Shown: in pieces, positions 9,403 to 21,126 of the stretch
Layout of the letters: every line of letters starts with the position of its first letter
Numbering within the stretch: the first letter of the stretch is position 1
Assembly (NCBI GenBank): GCA_963920525.1
Contig: OY986440.1
Location: 20,298,187 to 20,362,186, forward strand
Direction: 5' to 3'
Source: Dichetophora obliterata
Taxonomy: Eukaryota; Arthropoda; Insecta; Diptera; Sciomyzidae
Length of the DNA: 64,000 nucleotides
The notes under the pieces: generated by a model
Told to the model about the DNA's origin: nothing
The model's database searches: none
Seen by the model: only the letters and a program-made list of their open reading frames with translations
Translations under genes and position numbers: made by a program

Positions 9403-10919
9403 GAGAGACTAATTGGTCTAAGGTCTTTTGGGTTTACGTGTGAGCTTTTTCCTGCCTTAGGTATAAAGATAACCTTCACATTACGCCATAGCTGGGGAAT
9501 GTGGTTTAGGTCAAGGCAGCTTTGTTAGATCAGCAAAAGCCGCTCCTTAATGATGTCATACGACTTTTGGATTTCAATGGGGGCTATACCATCTGGTCCT
9601 GGTGACTTAAATGGTTTGAAGCTGCTGATTGCCCATTCGAGCTTTGTTTGCGAGAGTATTTCTAGAGATCTGTTCGCAGGTGGTAACTGATATACCTGGA
9701 TTGGATCGTTGTATATCTCTGAACATCCCGGAAAGTGGGTTTCTACTAAAACGTTCAGAGATTCTTCACTGCTTGTGGTCCAAGTACCATCTTCTTTTTT
9801 CATGAAGCTTGGATTGGAGGGAGCCTTAGCTAGAATTTTCCTGAGCCTTGACGCCTCAGAGGTCTGTGATATATTTTCACAGAAGGTCCTCCAGGACTGT
9901 CTTTGTGCTTTTCGTAGTTCATTTTTATATTCCTTGAGGGCTATTTTATAATATGACCACGTATCTGTAGATCTTGTGGTCTTTGCCCTGTTGAAAAGTT
10001 TTCTGGTCTTTTTCCGGAGATCTTCTAGTCCCTTATTCCACCAAGGAGGCTTTTGCTTCCCCCTCAATGTTTTTAGCGGACAAGCAGTATCTAGAGCTTT
10101 ATTTAGCGATTTGGTGAGACTATTAACTAAGTTGTCTAAAGATTGTTTATTGGAAGGCCGATTAGTTGGTCCAATTGAGAGATCTGTATTTAAGGAATTT
10201 ATATAAAGATCCCAATTGGTTTGTTTAAGATTGCGAAATTCGCATGATCTCGAGTCAAAGTTATCAACATCAAAGAGAATATATCTATGGTCTGAGAAGG
10301 AGTGTTCATTAGAAACTCTCCAGTTTTTTACCCTATTAGGTATATGGACAGAGGCAAGGGTAATATCCAGAACCTCCTGTCTATTACTTATAATGAAGGT
10401 GGGTTCATTACCTATATTGCATATATTAAGATAAGTTGTGAGGATGAAGTCAAATAGAAACTCACCCCGTTTGTTGGTGTCTGAGCTACCCCAGATCACA
10501 TGATGAGCATTTGCATCGCACCCGAAAATAAGGCCCTTTGCTTTTGATGCTGCATTGGAGACTAAATTTTTAAAGTTGTCTTCTGGGAGGACTTCGTGGT
10601 CGTGCGCGAGGTATGCTGAGACGAGCCACAAGCTGTTCTGGCCCATCTCGACGCTTATAGCCACGGTGTCTTTGTTACTGAAATTAGAGAGAGTAAATAC
10701 ACTCAGGTTTTTTTTAATTAAAATACACGCTCTTGGATTACCTTGTGATTTAGTATACACAAGCGTGTATGCTGGAGTCCTGAGTCCGCATACCAGGCCA
10801 CAGACTACCCATGGCTCCTGGATCAGGACGATGTCATCTCCATCTTTGCTGAGACGGATTATCAGGCTGGCGGACGCAGCCTTGGAGTGGTGTAAGTTAA
10901 TTTGAACTACCTTCAGCAT
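9403..10919 (-). pseudogene. Loa ORF2, 5' part: endonuclease and start of reverse transcriptase
   Basis: Begins MLKVVQINLHHSKAAS, the usual start of an APE-type LINE endonuclease. Visible active-site words are IQEPWV near residue 35, GCDANAHH near 133 and FSDHR near 205. The linker to the RT is rich in Lys/Arg, then SPGPDG appears near 448. TAA at 9525-9527 breaks the frame, after which the same frame continues (LWRNVKVIFIPKAGK, DLRPISLSSF) until the nested LINE interrupts it near 9400. Its start overlaps the end of ORF1 by 23 bases, typical of a two-ORF LINE. Confidence 0.88.
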
Positions 10920-12170
10920 TTGAGCTTCTAGTAGCTAAATCAACCTCCACCACAGTTGTGTCAGAGTCCTCGTCTGATTTAAGAAGGCTATCCTCCAATG
11001 AGGATAGCCGAAATGTGCGTGCCAGTTCCATCACGGAGCTTACGCCCTCCGGTTCTAGCACAGGGGGGCAGGTTTGAGAAGATGGTGCGTTTTTAGATGC
11101 TTTGGAAGCCTGCTCTTCCTCCAATAACGCCTCATCTTTTTTGTAGACCCTTAGTTCTATGGATGAGAAACCATAGTCTACCACGAAACCTTTGGATGAC
11201 AAGAGAGCCAGGGACTCCTGGTTGATAACAAATGTTACCGACCTAAAGTCCCCCTTCGGCTCATCAACCCGTGTCACCTTCCAGTTTGCTGTTGGTAGGC
11301 CATGATTTCCCAACCTTATTGTCTCAAGGATTATTTGAGGGTCAGAGTGTTCGACTGGGACCCGGGAACGCGCCCTTGGTCTGTTTGGGATCAGATCCCT
11401 ATCAATGACCGCGAGATTCGCGCCCGGCCATACCTCACCAATCCTTGAGATTGCGATCTTATACAGATCTAGAGACCTTTGGTTAGCACATGCGATCAGC
11501 TTCACATGGCCTTGATGCCATCCACTGTCGCGACAAGAAGGGCCTCTGCCGGGAAACTCCTTCATAATCGGAATGAAGATAGTGGCCAGTTTTCCCACTA
11601 CCTTCCTCCATTTTTCAGGCGTGATGCTGCCGTCTGGGTCGCTTCTGTCAATCACCGCAATGGTAATTTGTCCAGCCGCGATTTCACTAAATAGTTTAGG
11701 AGTGGCTGTGTTACCACAAATTTTCTTGGCGCCCGGCATAGGGACCTCCTCTAGAGATCGCTGACGCTTAGTAGGCACCGGTTTGGGTTGTTGAGAAGCT
11801 TGTGGCTCCTCCAAGGTGCCTACCGCCCACTTCCAGGACTTCCACTGAGCCTCGGTACGCTGGTTCTCGGGAATTTTCGCAATGCGATCCCTTACCCTTA
11901 GCGCTGATTTCCGAGAATCACGGCCTGTCCTTTTGGTGGATGTCGTCTTTGTAGCCGGGCCCTTGTTGCTACTTCCACATGTGCCTGGTTTGGTAACCAC
12001 TGCACTAGCGTCCGCAGCAGAAGCATTTAGAGACTATGCATTTAGAGGTCTGCAGGCTGTTGGCCATAAGGAGCGTTTAAAGACCGCGTGTCTGGTGTAG
12101 CTGTAGGCTCCACTTGGTTGGCATTTAAAGATTGCCCATCTGTCTGTTTTTTATTATTAGTTGTATTCAT
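10897..12170 (-). pseudogene. Loa ORF1 (gag-like, DUF4780-type), frameshifted near its N-terminus
   Basis: The main open frame (to about 12000) encodes a basic N-terminus (TKRTGRDSRKSALRVRDRI) followed by a globular segment of about 170 residues (from IAAGQITIAVIDR through SSIELRVYKKDE). This resembles the DUF4780-type domain of Loa-group ORF1 proteins, with an acidic, Ser-rich tail. The likely original ATG is at 12168-12170 (MNTTNNKKQTDG). Its frame closes near 12030, and the main frame resumes after a small duplicated SLNA-coding word, so an indel in that repeat has broken the gene. By analogy the product bound element RNA. DUF4780 is recalled from family knowledge, not searched. Confidence 0.75.
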
Positions 12171-12694
12171 CTTGGTCGTGCGACCACCCCCTCCCCACCA
12201 AGATGAAGAGAGTTAAACCGACAGGCCCTGAGACCACTCCTCGAACGGGATCGGGACCGCATTCAGGGAATGAAAGATCCCCGTGTGCAGCCCCGATCCA
12301 ACCCGAGATTTGGCTCAGAGTCTGTCAGTAGAGTGATCAAAAAATAGAGAGGGGAAAAGATGTCGACCGCGCCCTAACCCCAATGCCGCGGTAAGGCCAC
12401 AGTTACACTCTGAGGCGGCCAGGTATCAGAGAGGCTCCGTTAAAGACTGGACTTTATTACATGGGCTTCCAGCCTAGCAAATCCTCAGCACGGGTCGCAT
12501 TACACCTTGATTCAGCCCACACCACTACCGATGGGGAGGATCCTTACCATGCCATACGAGACTATTGAAGAGTCAGAATACGGTAGGAAGAACCCCCCCC
12601 CCTCTGCTAACCGCCGTCTTAGGATTAAGAACACTGTAGCGGTTATTACCAGCCGGCACCCACATGGAGGGTTAGGTAGAGGATTTTTGCCAGC

Positions 12695-12706
12695 CAACGC
12701 CACATT
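12695..12706. repeat. Target-site duplication of the Loa LINE, 5' side
   Basis: CAACGCCACATT, identical to 2923-2934. It marks the exact 5' end of the Loa element at 12694. Confidence 0.9.
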
Positions 12707-12995
12707 GAAAAATTCATAACAATACAAGCTTTGTAATAGAAGCTTTGTAAAATATATTTAAAAAATAAATTGAAGATAAACAAGGATATTTCTCAAGTTC
12801 CTGCACTAATTGTATATTTAGTAATTGTATATATATAATATAAATGTTTATTGGGATAGTTATTTAAGGGCTTAAGTCAAAAAATGGTTGGTCCAAAGGC
12901 ATTAAGTTAAAAAAATAATTTTGTATTTGGTAACGTGACTAACGAAATTGTCTCTACGCACATTTACAAAAGCTACCGGAAGACTATCTGAAGTG

Positions 12996-13623
12996 ACATT
13001 TTACTCGGATACAAGTGGAGGGCAAAACAGAAATAGCCACGTTGCAGCAACGTTTTTATTAACACAAACAATATTCCCTAATTTAATAATAAACCATTAA
13101 TTCCTAGTGGCCATGCATACGCAAATGGAATGCGATGTTGATCATCCGATGCTGGGAAAAAAAAATTAAAACACCTGTTTAACGCCCTCATAACTGGTAT
13201 GAACGAGTAAGAAAAACGAGAAAAATGATGTTCTAAGTTCACGAAATGCAACAAGACGAATTTTTCGATTTTGCTGCATTGTTAAAAACTATTTTTGCGT
13301 CTAGAAAAAAAAAATACCAACAACAAGAAGTTCTCTTGGCAATCTGTACAGTGGTTGCAATATAAAGAAAAAGGATTAGTTAGGTATAAAAATTCATTGA
13401 ATCAATGCGAGGAGTTAAAAATTCTAAGTTTTTTAAGAAAAGAAAAAATTTTAATTTCAAAAATATTTAACTAAAGGAAAAATACAATGGACCCTGTCAC
13501 ATATCTGTCTAAAAAAAGGACTTGTGCTCAATTTTAAATTTGATACCACCCATATTTCATGATTTTTATCGAAATTTGATTACTGACAGCAAAAAAAGAT
13601 ATAAACCCAGATTTACAGAATGA
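12996..13623 (+). pseudogene. Decayed transposon-like gene (DUF7869-like, 'SGGQNRN…HTQMECD' type)
   Basis: The plus strand reads TFYSDTSGGQNRNSHVAATF at 12996, then after a stop FLVAMHTQMECDVDH. Frameshifted pieces follow (PHNWYERVRKT, DEFFDFAALLK, WQSVQWLQYKEK), and near the end IPPIFHDFYRNLITD, with a stop at 13621-13623. These blocks in this order match a family of repeated, transposon-associated proteins in insects that I remember as DUF7869-containing. Conserved Asp, His and Glu in the first two blocks look like a nuclease or transposase core. Several stops and shifts show it is dead. The ends and any terminal repeats are not visible. Family name not verified. Confidence 0.5.
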
Positions 13624-13659
13624 AGAAATTGATGATGATGAGGAAGAAATTTAAATCAC

Positions 13660-14037
<378 letters not shown>

Positions 14038-14338
14038 CAAATAATAATATATATTTTTAATGTTACATTGTTCGAAGTTGTTACATGCAATAAAAAAAAA
14101 TTTTAATGTCTTTACAAAATTGCGATTTGTTTAATTTTTTGACTTAAGACTTTTTGCATATTAAAATTTTAAAAAATGCGTTATTCAAATGGTCTTTGGT
14201 CCTGGGAAACTCGGTAAATAGTAACTTAATCCACCAATTTTTTTTCATAAATCTGTTTATTCATCCCTATTTATATGAAAATATTGCATCATTACTTTTT
14301 ACAAAATACTTCAACCGGATTTTTTCAATACTTTGAGA

Positions 14339-14587
14339 CAAGGCTGTTAATAGCTCACTTTTTTCAAAAAAGTGAGCGGCTCACATTTTGAGCGCGTTCA
14401 CACTCCGAGCAGCTCACTTTTTGAGCGCGCTCACTTTTAAAAAAAAATTTCAAATTGTAATTCAATTGTAAGCTCAAATTGTAAGCGCGCTCACTTTTGA
14501 AAGTAAACAGTGTTGTGGCGATTTTCTTTCATTTTTATGCCAAAAATTACAATTACGCTCAAAAAGTGAGCGAAATTTACAGCCTTG
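14339..14587. mobile_element. hAT-like MITE, 249 bp, with GCTCACTTTT subterminal repeats
   Basis: Ends CAAGGCTGTTAAT and the inverse of CAAGGCTGTAAAT. Flanking CTTTGAGA (left) and CTTTGAGC (right) form an 8-bp duplication with one mismatch. Inside, GCTCACTTTT/GAGCGCG words recur about six times in both orientations. Eight-bp duplications and clustered subterminal motifs are typical of hAT elements. No coding sequence. Confidence 0.7.
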
Positions 14588-14737
14588 CTTTGAGCAGTCG
14601 TAATCAGAAAATAATTATATCTCAAACAATTCAGGAATTTATTACTTAAACGCTGAAATTTCCACACGTTTTTCATTATTCCGGATTTTTAAAAACAGCA
14701 AAGCGAAAAGTGTAAATTAAAATTTGTTTACATCGCT

Positions 14738-15399
14738 CATTTCGTGCAAGAACGTCAAAACTCAAAATTTGGGTTTTTGAGTTAAATATACAGAAATATG
14801 CATTGTCATCATATCCTTAATTTGAGTGAATTCCACACAGATTTGCTGTTAATTAACGCTTTTACAGCTACTTGTGTTGTTTTGACTTTTAACAATTTCT
14901 TCACTGTTTAGTAGCAATAACATTTCATTGCTATTTACACCAAAATTTACTATAAATTTCCTCATAATTTTTTTTAAAAAAAACGACTGATTATATCATA
15001 CACCATTTTTTAATTAAAAATCCAAGAGAGTAACCTAATATTTTTTGTAGTACTAAAGAATTAACTCAAAACGTGACATCTCTCTAGCTCAAAAGTATGT
15101 TATTATATTGCAGAAAAATCGTCACAACTCATAATGAAACATTTTTGAAAATGAGTTTTTGGAGTAATAACATCACAACTCAAACAGACACTTCCAAAAA
15201 TACTGCTTAAAAATTCACTAGTTATTGACGCAAAATAAAAAATTAAGGATATGTGTGGTAGAAAATATAATGGCCTACAATTCTTCTTAACAATTTTCAG
15301 TCTACCTTTATAATTAATGGTCGTGATGGTATTTCAAAATTTCATAAGGCTTTCCTGAAAAATACTAAATTTTGAGTTGTGACAGTCTTGCACGAAATG
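14738..15399. mobile_element. 662-bp inverted-repeat element, ends CATTTCGTGCAAGA
   Basis: CATTTCGTGCAAGAACGTCA…ACTCAAAATTT at the left matches, inverted, AAATTTTGAGTTGTGACAGT…CACGAAATG at the right, over about 34 bp with a few mismatches. AACTCA words recur inside. No clear target duplication and no ORF, so its class is unknown. Confidence 0.6.
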
Positions 15400-15511
15400 A
15401 AGAGAAATGAAGATTTTTCGTCAAAGATGAAGAGAAATCGTGCATGATTCATTTAAGTTTCCATTATGACTTGGACTACTGGGCCAGCTAGTTGGTTAAT
15501 AAAGAACTTAC

Positions 15512-15600
15512 CTCTGGAACTTTAACACGGCGAACCTGCCCGTGTCATGCTGACTATGCAACGACCTTCACCCAGCCACAAAGAACAGTTGGTGAGCCTG
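15512..15600 (-). pseudogene. Possible degenerate RpS30 (FAU) exon fragment
   Basis: On the minus strand a stretch encodes pieces resembling the FAU/RpS30 junction (LGEG…S-TRAG, then after a shift VRRVKVPE), ending at a good donor (GAG|gtaagtt, 15512/15511). The frame is not continuous. The resemblance to LGGKVHGSLARAGKVRG is suggestive only; chance is possible. Confidence 0.25.
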
Positions 15601-15610
15601 ACGAAGCACA

Positions 15611-16368
15611 TCTATTCACTAACACTATCACAGTTGGCCATAACTTTTATTTTAACTTTTTCATTTTCATAGCAATGAAAATTGGCAAAAAAAACAACAC
15701 GCACTTCTTCGCGGAGCAGCACTATTTTGCCGAATTCTTATTACGTTAAAAATACGCACTCTTCTTACTTTTTAGCAAAATGGACGCACTTTTGTCTTAG
15801 ATTAATTAAAATATCCCGGAAAATATTACCGAAACGATTTTAAAATTGATTGTTAAACGAAAATTTAAAATATTCACATACGTTGTGACAGTTTAATAAT
15901 TATTTAAAAGCAGCGACAAGAACCTCATATGAAAAAGGGCGGTTTTCACTATGCAAATTCTTGAAGTTTTAAAGGCATACATTTGCAAACTACTAATTAG
16001 CGTTGTCGTAAGTAAGTATTTTACTGGTATTGGATTGTGCGTGTAGAAAAAGTTAAATATTTTATCCCTAAAGGCGAATTTACACATTTCATTAAAAACG
16101 ATGATAGTGAACGTTGAACGATGACAGTGAATCAATTTTTAATTTACATTATTCAAAGTGTAAATTTGAAATTTGATGGATGATTCGGTGTTGAATGTCA
16201 AAATATATTCTCTGGCTGATTAATTTTATTGACTTTTAAAAAATTAAGTAAATAAAAGCTATTCAGCAATTAAATAAAAAAAATATAAACTTTCTGCTTC
16301 AAATTATGTTAACACCTTTCAATTGTGTTTTAGTACGAATGACACATCAGTTCGGTTTGCTTTCACTT
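15611..16368 (+). repeat. Inverted duplication, left arm (partner 22977-23702)
   Basis: About 0.75 kb whose reverse complement recurs at 22977-23702, with scattered substitutions and a ~70-bp gap. Landmarks shared in inverse are the GCTGCTCCGCGAAGAAGTGC word, CTTGTCGCTGCTTTTAAATA and CACAATTGAAAGGTGTTAAC. The two arms face each other across 6.6 kb that includes LINE copy 2. Confidence 0.85.
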
Positions 16369-16518
16369 TCATCAAAAGTAGGAAGACCTTCTACTTCTTT
16401 CACTGTTCAATGTGGATGACAATCATCTTCATTTTAAAGATGAAACTCAATTTACATTTTACAAATCAGATGATTCATCCAAAGTGAAGGATGATAGTGA
16501 ATCGTGTAAATTCGCCTT
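16071..16518. mobile_element. MITE with AAGGCGAATTTACAC ends
   Basis: AAGGCGAATTTACAC at 16071 and its inverse GTGTAAATTCGCCTT at 16504-16518, each followed inward by GATGATAGTGAA. Length 448 bp, no ORF. A second, end-truncated copy lies within the inverted arm (ending GTGTAAATTCGCCTTAAGC at about 23316). The target duplication is unclear. Confidence 0.65.
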
Positions 16519-16974
16519 AACTATCTATCTATATATGGACGGTTCAGAGTTGAAGTGAACGAGGTGGACAAAAGTAGTTATGAGAAATAAAGTAACATGC
16601 TCGTAAAAGTAAGTACGCAAATTTATAGTTAGGAGCCTTAATTATCTGAATCCAAAAGGATCATTTGATATCTTTCTATTTGTGGTAGTTAAAGACTTTA
16701 TATGCTGCCTTGAAAATTTTTCGAAATTTCAGTTTTTATAGTTTTGTACTGAACATTTTCAAAAATCAAAAAAATTTTAGTAAAATTTATATACGAAACT
16801 TAAGCAAAGAGATATTTTACAAGCTCTTGCTAAAAAACACAACTTTAAAAATATAAATAAAAAAATTTTCATATACCACAAAAAAGGTCTTAAAAATTCA
16901 AAAAAACCTAAATTTCTATGTAGAATTACAGAATAAAAACCATTTTTGTTTTTTTTTGTTTTAAGTATGTCTTA

Positions 16975-17265
16975 ACACATGCTTTTCTTAACGTGTTCCC
17001 ACAATTTGGTCTCAGACTACATTACATTAAGAATTTTACGACCATTTTTTAAAGCATATTTTAATAAATATGCGCAAATTTATATGAAAAAATAACAAAT
17101 TTTTTATAAAGTTTCAAGCACAATTACAAAATAAAAATTTTTTTGTATGTTTTTATTTTTCAGCATACTTTATGCCTTTCTTAGCACATTCCCAAAATTT
17201 GGCCTCAGACTACTTTCCAATAAGGATTTTGAGACTACTTTTCTAAAGCATGTTTTGACGAAAAT
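16975..17265 (+). repeat. Two diverged ~190-bp tandem units
   Basis: TTTCTTAACGTGTTCCC…TGGTCTCAGACTAC…TTTTTAAAGCAT near 16983-17058 is repeated as TTTCTTAGCACATTCCC…TGGCCTCAGACTAC…TTTCTAAAGCAT near 17176-17250. This is a partial satellite-like array. Confidence 0.65.
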
Positions 17266-17382
17266 GAGCCCCAATTGCATACCAAAAAATAAATGACAGG
17301 GTGACATTCCACATTTGAAACTAGCATTTTCCCCATATTTTCTCCCATAATTAACCAGAATACGGCTTCATCTTATAATAAG

Positions 17383-17985
17383 ATGATTACTGGAAGCAAT
17401 CTAGCACCTAAACCGCCAACTCATCAAACACGTAAACGGGTTTCATTTAATCTTAACAATAATGAAACCAATTGTGAGAAATATCCAAATTTTATCCATT
17501 CTCATACTCTTAATCCTTCACCACCAACCGGAAGTGGTTTACCGAAACCATCTTCTGTTTCAAATGAGCTTTGCAATCAACCTGGTAGTCCTACGTCATT
17601 TTTAGACCCCCTACTTCCTCCAAAAGTGAAATTGACACTTAACTCTTGCGAATGAAATCAGAGCAGATATGCCCTTTTTCGCCTCAGGAAGAACAACGTT
17701 TATAACAATGTTCGCCTGTATCTCGCTTATATGTATAAAGCCTCTGATTCAACATGCATTGAAGGCAAGACCAAAACTAATCTTAGAGTATTAATTCAGC
17801 AAGAAGGTCTTCCTACCGGTGTTGAAGACTTGCGTAATTTATTTGTCCGCTTTCACGAGCACCTCGGTGTAACGGTTGATCAAGTCAAGGTGGATCTGGA
17901 AACCTATGGCGCTCATGTCAGAGCTAAACATGTTTCTCTTCTTCAAAAATCTCGTAAAGAGCAACAGCAATATTATCGTTCCTAA
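17383..17985 (+). pseudogene. LINE copy 2 ORF1 remnant
   Basis: Encodes TRKRVSFNLNNN, YPNFIHSHTLNPS and LLPPKVKLT, then meets a stop at 17653-17655. The homologous C-terminal part resumes in another frame from about 17700 (YNNVRLYLAYMYKASDS, TNLRVLIQQEGLPT) and ends at 17983-17985. At least one frameshift is needed to align it with the intact ORF1 at 5107-6063. Confidence 0.75.
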
Positions 17986-20877
17986 CTCTTCTTTCTTAAA
18001 TATATTCTACCATAACTGTGGCGGCATGAGAAGCAAATTAAACAAACTTTATGTTGACGCTAAATCATGCCACTTCAATGTCCTAGTATTCACTGAGACA
18101 TGGCTAAACGAAACCTTCAATAATGAGGAAATTCTTGATAGCAATTGGACTGTCTTCAGAAAGGATCGGGACTACTCCTCAACAGGTCTTTCTCGAGGAG
18201 GTGGTGTCCTTGTAGCATATCATAATTCCCTTTCAAGTGAGCTAATAGACACACCTAACCATAAACTGTTCGATCACCGAATTATTAGAGTTTGTTCAGG
18301 TAAAAGTCTCAATGTGTGCATAGGTGTCGTTTACATTCCTCCCGGCTCAAGTAAAACAACATACAACGAGCTATGTGAAACACTGACCACCTTTACCTCC
18401 TCCCTAAAAGAGGAAGATAAAGTTGTTATTCTTGGTGACTTCAATCGCCCAAATATATCTTTTGTCACCGACGAAAACGACAACTTTCTTCTTCCTGTAA
18501 ATCTTTCTAATGCCATAGACTTCAACTTACTTAGCACCTTTTATGGCAGTGACTTGCAGCAAGTCTCTTCTGTACAAAATCAGAATGGCAGATGGTTGGA
18601 CCTAATTTTTACTAACTCGTATGAAGAAGTGAAGGTTAGTCCATGCATGGGAGCAGAAAATTTATTAACCAACACTGTTCATCATACAGCCTTAAAAGTT
18701 GTTTTCTCTGCTAATGACATCAACTTTACCCAGTCTTATAATAACACCATTGCGTACGATTACCTCAACGTCGATTATGAAAGAATAAAATGTTATCTTA
18801 GTTCTCTAAATTGGAATCATATTCTATTCAATTTAGATTTAGACAGTGCTGTCTCTATATTTTATCAGCACATTTTTACCGCTATCGAAAGTTATGTGCC
18901 AATAATAAAGAAAAAGAATAAGCTCACAGAACCATGGCTAGACAACAATCTCAGATTTTTGAGGAATCAAAGAAATAAAATCTACAAACTTCTCAAAAAC
19001 ACTGATAATATAAGCGATGAACTGAAGCTTAGATATGACGAGCTATCAAGAAAGTTCTCTATCAAGTCAGAAGAAGCGTACAAGTTGTACACGAACATCA
19101 TCGGAGAAAAAATTGTCCAAGAGCCGAGAAAATTCTTTGACTTTGTTAACATGAAGCGCAAATCTAGCGGCTATCCATCGTCTATGTTTAAAGGTAATGT
19201 CACTTCGTCCAATTCTCTTGAAATAAGCAACTTGTATGCCGATCACTTTAAGGAGGTCTTTTGTCTTCCTACCACCTTATCTGAAACTTCTCCTAGCTCA
19301 ACTATTATAGTTGATAGTTTATATTTAACCCAGGAAGAGATTTCTAATGCAATAAAAGAACTGGATATATTAAAGGGACCAGGACCAGGACCAGACTTAA
19401 TACCTACAAGCTTTTTGGTGCGATGTTTAGACCAACTGCTATTGCCATTACACATAATCTTTAACGAATCACTGGTTTGTGGGACATTTCCTTCATATTG
19501 GAAATCATCCCATCTTACGCCAATTTACAAGAATGGTGATAAAAGATCAGTTGAAAATTACAGAGGCATAGCAATCTTGTCAGCCATTCCAAAACTTTTT
19601 GAAAAACTTATTTGTGAAAAGCTAACAAGTTTCATTAACCCACGTCTAAATGAGCAGCAACACGGATTCCGAAAAGGACGATCTACCACCACTAATCTCA
19701 TGATTATGGTATCAGATGTTTTCGTCAAAATGGAAAAAGGGCACCAAATAGATGCTGTTTATACTGATTTCAGTAAAGCTTTTGATCGAGTTGATCACAA
19801 CATTCTTATATATAAGTTAGAAAAATTTGGTGTTGCAGGGTCCATACTAAGTTGGCTAAAATCATATTTAAACGGCAGATCCCAGTTTGTTAAATTCCAG
19901 GGAGTTCTATCGAAAAAATTGCAGTCTCCTCGGGAGTTCCGCAAGTTAGTCATCTTGGTCCTCTTCTTTTCAACATATTCATATCCGATCTGTCAGAAGC
20001 TCTTAACGATATCCCACATCTTATGTATGCAGATGATTTAAAAATGTACTATTCAATTCAATCAGATGTAGATGTAAATTTTTTGCAATCAAAATTGTTG
20101 TCTCTTGAGCAATGGTGTTTTCAAAATAAACTACATCTTAATGTCAATAAATGCAATGTTATTACCTTTTCTCGTAAAAACAACGTAACATTACATACCT
20201 ACCACCTCAATAGTATCGAACTAAAAAGGGTCAACTATATAGTGGATCTTGGAGTTGTCTTAGATTGCAATATGCGCTTTAATCTGCACTATGATAAAAT
20301 TGTGTCCAGGGCCAGCAAACAGCTCGGTTTTATAAAAAGACGTGCAAATGAATTCAAGAATATATGGGTCACTACATCCTTGCACCGTGCATTAGTGCGC
20401 CCAATACTTGAATATGCATGCATAATTTGGAATCCATCTTTCGATTCCCATAGAGAAAGAATTGAGTCTATTCAAAAGCAGTTCTTACTATACGCGCTTA
20501 GAGATATGTACAACCCCCATGATTATTGTAGCCTTCCATCATATGAACATAGACTCAGCCTTATAAATTTGATGCCACTATCAACAAGATAGTGGCATAG
20601 ATAGTCGTTATTGGGCTCATGCTTCACATTTGATGTAATTAATGGTGCTATTCACAGCAAATATATTTCTAATATGATTTCCTTTAACGATCCAATTAGG
20701 CGCACTAGGCATAATCGATTGTTAACTGAATATCAGCACCAAACTACATATGCAAATAATGAACCCATCAATCGTTGTTGCAGAGAATTTAATAATATCT
20801 CTATATACTACTCACCTTCTATGTCCAAATCCTCTTTCAAGCAAACCCTATATAAATCACTCAGTAATCAGAATTAA
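17876..20877 (+). pseudogene. LINE copy 2 ORF2 (endonuclease-RT), two lesions
   Basis: Endonuclease words FYHNCGGMRSK, VFTETWLN, GDFNRPN and VHHTAL, and RT words HGFRKGRSTTTN and TDFSKAFDRVDH, are intact. A one-base change in an A-run near 19918 shifts the frame, so SSGVPQ…HLGPLLF and YADDLKMYY are read in the next frame (20023 onward); there the usual Gly of VPQGS reads Val. A second lesion at 20590-20611 inserts two stops next to a perfect 11-bp palindrome, after which the C-terminus continues (GSCFTFDVI to the stop at 20875-20877). Inactive. Confidence 0.85.
20572..20598. repeat. Perfect hairpin at the lesion of LINE copy 2
   Basis: ATGCCACTATC AACAA GATAGTGGCAT: the right arm is extra sequence compared with the intact copy and is the exact inverse of the left arm. 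Confidence 0.8.
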
Positions 20878-21107
20878 CACAGGCCTAAAATAAACTACAT
20901 ACATGTATGGATTTATATGTATAAGCATTTAGTTTAATAAATCGAAATTCTTTAACATCCCTCTCCAAATCTCCCATTTACGTCCTTTTGTCCTTATAGT
21001 CTTTAAGAATAATATATATACATCGTATCTTAAGTGTGTATATAGTCTCTCTTGTTTTCCTCCTCTTCTCTTAGTTTTGACATGGTTTTTGAAATCATGT
21101 CAATCCC

Positions 21108-21126
21108 GTGGGCGGAGTATGCCCAC
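21108..21126 (+). promoter_or_regulatory. 3' UTR hairpin of the LINE (copy 2)
   Basis: GTGGGCG GAGTA TGCCCAC: the same 7-bp stem and 5-nt loop as copy 1. The closing pair changes from G-C to a G-T (G·U in RNA) pair, which keeps the stem. Confidence 0.7.

Larger units (their letters stand above)
2935..12694 (-). mobile_element. Loa-clade LINE retrotransposon (EN-RT-RNase H), full span, split by a nested LINE
   Basis: A minus-strand non-LTR element bounded by a 12-bp target duplication. From 5' to 3' it has a 5' UTR (12694 to about 12171), ORF1 (12170-10897), ORF2 with endonuclease, reverse transcriptase and RNase H (10919-9400, continuing 5097-3027), a short 3' UTR, and a tail of tandem AACCT units. 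The nested LINE at 5098-9398 accounts for 4.3 kb, leaving a native length near 5.5 kb, normal for Loa. An ORF1 of this type plus a C-terminal RNase H points to Loa rather than R1 or Jockey. ORF1 is frameshifted and ORF2 has two nonsense codons and a frameshift, so the copy is dead. Confidence 0.9.

Noticed and set aside
12512..12719. Overlapping ~70-codon ORFs on both strands
   Set aside because: They lie in the 5' UTR of the Loa element, in a GC-richer stretch, with no domain features.
13580..13652. Acidic C-terminal exon (NEEIDDDEEEI) after an acceptor-like TGACAG
   Set aside because: The same bases fit the decayed transposon-like gene in another frame, and the acidic run is a GATGAT/GAGGAA repeat.
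15492..15749. 85-codon plus-strand ORF
   Set aside because: Shadow of the inverted repeat and the possible minus-strand exon; no features of its own.
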